From: Pisaster brevispinus | Lineage: Eukaryota > Echinodermata > Asteroidea > Forcipulatida > Asteriidae | Assembly (NCBI GenBank): GCA_023634235.1 | Contig: JAMKCF010000008.1 | Span: 14,227,676-14,291,675, forward strand | Direction of reading: 5' to 3' | DNA length: 64,000 nucleotides | In this document: positions 61,186 through 64,000 of the stretch, piece by piece | Layout: every line of letters starts with the position of its first letter | How positions within the stretch are numbered: the stretch's first letter is position 1 | Notes under the pieces: model-generated | Databases searched by the model: none | What the model was told of the DNA's origin: nothing | What the model saw: only the letters and a program-made list of their open reading frames with translations | Position numbers and translations under genes: made by a program

Positions 61186-61989
61186 GGTGTATGCCGCTGT
61201 GTAGGGAGACGAATGTGTTCACATCATGTTATCTTCGCAACATGCACACACTTTGTACCAAACATGGGAACATTTTCCCATCAATACATTTTCTGATAGG
61301 AAAAACTTGTTGTTCCACTCTTGAACAGAAATTTATGTTTATCTTGGGGCTATCGAATTTAGGAACTCCATCTACCTTACCCATCTTTCCAAAGGCTTCA
61401 AAACAACAGAAATGTGTTTTTTTTCTTTTTTCTTTTTTGCACACCCTGGATAAAGATGTTCTCTTTAAAATATGTCAAATAACATGGTTTAGCTTTGATA
61501 TGGAAATTATTCACAGTGGTGCGATGGGCGTGTCCACAACTTACAATGGCCGACATAAAGAAGGACTCAATTTTTGCTCATCAGTAAATTCCTTTTTGTA
61601 ACCATCTTGGTTGACGAAATCCCTGCGGAGCGAGTATGGTGAGTTAATACTTTTAAAGAACCCTAGAAGGATTTCATCCGGCAATTATGAGGTTCTGAAA
61701 CGGTCAAAATAAAGGAAACAATTGGCTTATTAACTGTTCGTTGTGGCGGCGTAATTTAAAAACACGTGGTCTGAATATTGCTCGAGAGTCATTTCAAGAC
61801 AAAAACTCTTAACATTTAGTTATGTTACAAAACCAAAGTTAAAGGAAAACGCATAAGATGTTAAATGAGTGAGCGTGAATCCAATAACAGTGGACACAAT
61901 TTATTCTGAAATTGCAGTTTGGTGTTGGACCCAATATTTCTCATTTTCATTGAAAAATCTGTGTAAGGCCACTTATCAAAATCAAGAGG

Positions 61990-62165
61990 CTATTGAACTA
62001 TTGACCCTCATACATTATGAAGCCTTATTATGCTTGTAGATTCAGTGACTAAAAATGTGTAGGCTTGACCCTACATTATAAATATGAAACCTCATGTTTG
62101 CTTGACCCTTCTTATATATGAAGACTTACTAAGTATGCTTGTAGATTCACAGTGACTTAATTAAA
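61990..62165. repeat. Short diverged direct repeats
   Basis: CTTGACCCT, ATATATGAAG/ACATTATGAAG and TATGCTTGTAGATTCA recur two to three times over about 170 bp. No gene seen in 61186-62479. Confidence 0.6.
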
Positions 62166-62479
62166 CGTAAGACCTTGTCAGATTAAAGTGTTTTTGTTTT
62201 GTATTCACTTGCAAAGCCCTGAGCGACTTGACCGTCCATGATATCCCAGTCAGGACCATTCCACATATCTAAGATGGGGGGGGGGGGGGTGGTTTTTTTT
62301 ATGATGGGCTGTGAAACTTGTTCCTGGCATACAACTGTACACAAAATGTGCTATACCAATGCACACAAACACAGATGACCCAGAGATAACCCACTGATAA
62401 GTGGAACAATCTGTTCAGCTATCTGTTCTCTGTTATAGGCTTGGCTTGTCATGTCATGTCTTGCCCGCTGCTTCAGCAA

Positions 62480-63360
62480 GGCCACTCAACTCTTTTGGCG
62501 GTGATTTTCTTTTTCTTGGTGGCGACTTTTTGGACAACGTTTTTTTTTTTACGCAGCAACTTTTTTGTTGGCAGCAACTTTTTTGGCTCTACTTATTTTT
62601 TAAGCAGCGACTTTTTTTGAGCGGCGCCTTTTTTGGGGTGCGGCTTACGGAAGCTTAAAGTGCCATGCCGGCTTCTTTTTCAGGAGGCAATTTATTTATT
62701 GTTTTAGGTGACGACTTTGATATACCCGGCATTTTTTTTTCTTTTGGTGGGGGGGGGGGGGGGCAGCGACTTTTTTTGGCGGCGATTATTTTCTTTACCC
62801 GGCGACCATTTTTTAAGGCAGTGACTTTTTTTTTCTTTTTTCAGGCGACTTTTTTATGGGCAGCGACTTTCTTTTTTTACGGCAGGTTGGGTTGCAGCGA
62901 CTTTTCTTTTTTGGCGCCGCCTTAAGTAGCGGCGACTTTTGTTTTGTTTTTTCTGCGGCAACTTTTTTTTGGGGGGCGGAGAAGTTGTTTGACAACGACC
63001 TTTTTCACGCAGCGACTTTGTTTTCGGCGACTTTTGTTTTGTTTTGCGGCGACTCTTTTTTACGCGGCGACTTTTCCTTTTTGGCGCCGTGTAATTTTTT
63101 TGGTATCTAATTTGGGCCTTGTTTATTTATTTTGTTGCGACGACTTTGTTTTGGGCGGAGACTTTTTGACACGCGGCGACTTTCTTTTTCGCGGCGACTA
63201 TTTTGTTGGCAGCGACTTTTTTGCGGCCACTTTTTTTTTTTTTTTTCAGCGACTGTTGTTTGCGGCAGTTTTGTTGTTTTCTTTTTGCGGCGACTTTTTA
63301 GTCACGCAGCACCTTTTTTTGGGCGGCTCCTTTTTTTAGGTGGCGACTTTTGTACACGTT
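62480..63360. repeat. Degenerate GCGAC-plus-T-run repeat, strongly strand-asymmetric
   Basis: More than twenty occurrences of GGCGACTTTTT or GCAGCGACTTTTT at irregular 15-40-bp spacing, with T-runs up to about 15 and a G-run at about 62748-62762. Almost no A-runs on this strand. Overlapping open frames rich in Phe/Leu arise from composition alone. Confidence 0.88.
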
Positions 63361-63600
63361 GCATTCCGGGCCGTGTTTGTGTCTGGGTAGAAATGGGTAG
63401 GTATACACATTCAAGGTGGGTACCTATAACAGAATTGTGTTTTGCGTGTGTGTTCGTATGGGCTACCTCCATGGTATGGGTAAACCAAATTTTAATATAG
63501 ATTTGGTTTGTTTATGAAGTGCGCCCTCTCTAGGTCATATTAATATAGTTTTACATGTGAGTTTCGATTTCAATTTTGTTCCCGAAATATTTACCTAGAA

Positions 63601-63684
63601 ATGTCCTCTTTGACACAAACTATGACGTTGTATCGATTATCTGGCTGTTTATCAAAGGCAGGAGAATCACTGGATATTATAAAG
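63601..63684 (+). CDS. Weak candidate first coding exon, unknown gene
   Basis: ATG followed by 28 codons (MSSLTQTMTLYRLSGCLSKA then GESLDIIK) and a strong donor AAG/GTACGT. No domain recognised and no following exon inside the window, so this may be chance. Confidence 0.25.
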
Positions 63685-64000
63685 GTACGTTTTAGATTGA
63701 TATATAGGCAGATTTGTCTGGTTTTCTATTTGTGTAATCACGGAGGTAGAGGTTGGCGTAGTTCAGTTTTTAACTCAATCATGTCAATGTAAACACCGTT
63801 GGTCTGTACCGTTAGCCCCCGACTAAGTTGCAAGTTGACTTTTGTGGTCAGAATAAAAAAGTTGTTATAATTGATCAACGCACATGCATCATTCGTATCA
63901 AATTCACATGTACCCTGAGTACAGTATTGACATGGAGTGCTGACTCCCCTGGGTCTATGGACAAGTTACTGTCTGTCACCAGTCACCACATAATAAACAA

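Noticed and set aside
62944..63339. 131-aa and overlapping 122-aa Phe/Leu-rich ORFs resembling membrane proteins
   Set aside because: They follow from T-runs in the GCGAC repeat tract; hydrophobicity is compositional and both frames are open together.

Overview
The window is intron-rich nuclear DNA from an animal. Long introns with GT-AG splice sites, vertebrate-like orthologues (an ABCA1-type lipid transporter, a CCNDBP1/GCIP protein and the eIF2-alpha kinase HRI), and many small inverted-repeat elements and tRNA-derived repeats suggest an invertebrate deuterostome, most likely an echinoderm. That assignment is inference from protein similarity and repeat style; no species marker was found.

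Layout. (1) 943-32397, plus strand: 30 exons covering the 3' part of an ABC transporter of subfamily A, from the last helices of the first membrane domain through NBD1, the second membrane domain and NBD2 to the stop codon. The 5' exons lie upstream of the window. (2) 32398-38613: intergenic, with poly(A) signals, several small inverted-repeat elements and an exact 48-bp direct repeat. (3) 38614-45086, minus strand: all seven coding exons of a CCNDBP1 homologue (345 aa). (4) 45087-45557: a 471-bp gap between two divergent start codons, a likely bidirectional promoter. (5) 45558-58677, plus strand: thirteen exons of an EIF2AK1/HRI-type kinase (826 aa) with an unusually long kinase insert in one 1049-nt exon. 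(6) 58678-64000: 3' flank with a tandem duplication ending at a poly(A) signal, direct repeats, a strand-asymmetric degenerate repeat built on GCGAC plus T-runs, and one weak candidate first exon.

Reading phase is continuous across every splice junction in all three models, which is the main support for them. The genes do not form a pathway: the transporter moves lipids across membranes, CCNDBP1 is a cyclin-D/HLH-binding regulator, and HRI phosphorylates eIF2-alpha under heme shortage or stress. Only the divergent CCNDBP1/HRI pair suggests shared regulation.

The least ordinary content is the repeats. A 483-bp piggyBac-like non-autonomous element is flanked by TTAA and has a paralogous empty site in the same window. 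An 890-bp foldback element with about 150-bp inverted arms encloses a 16-bp minisatellite. A tRNA-derived SINE sits in an inverted-repeat element with a readable target duplication. A repeat family carries a tRNA-like cloverleaf internally rather than at its end.
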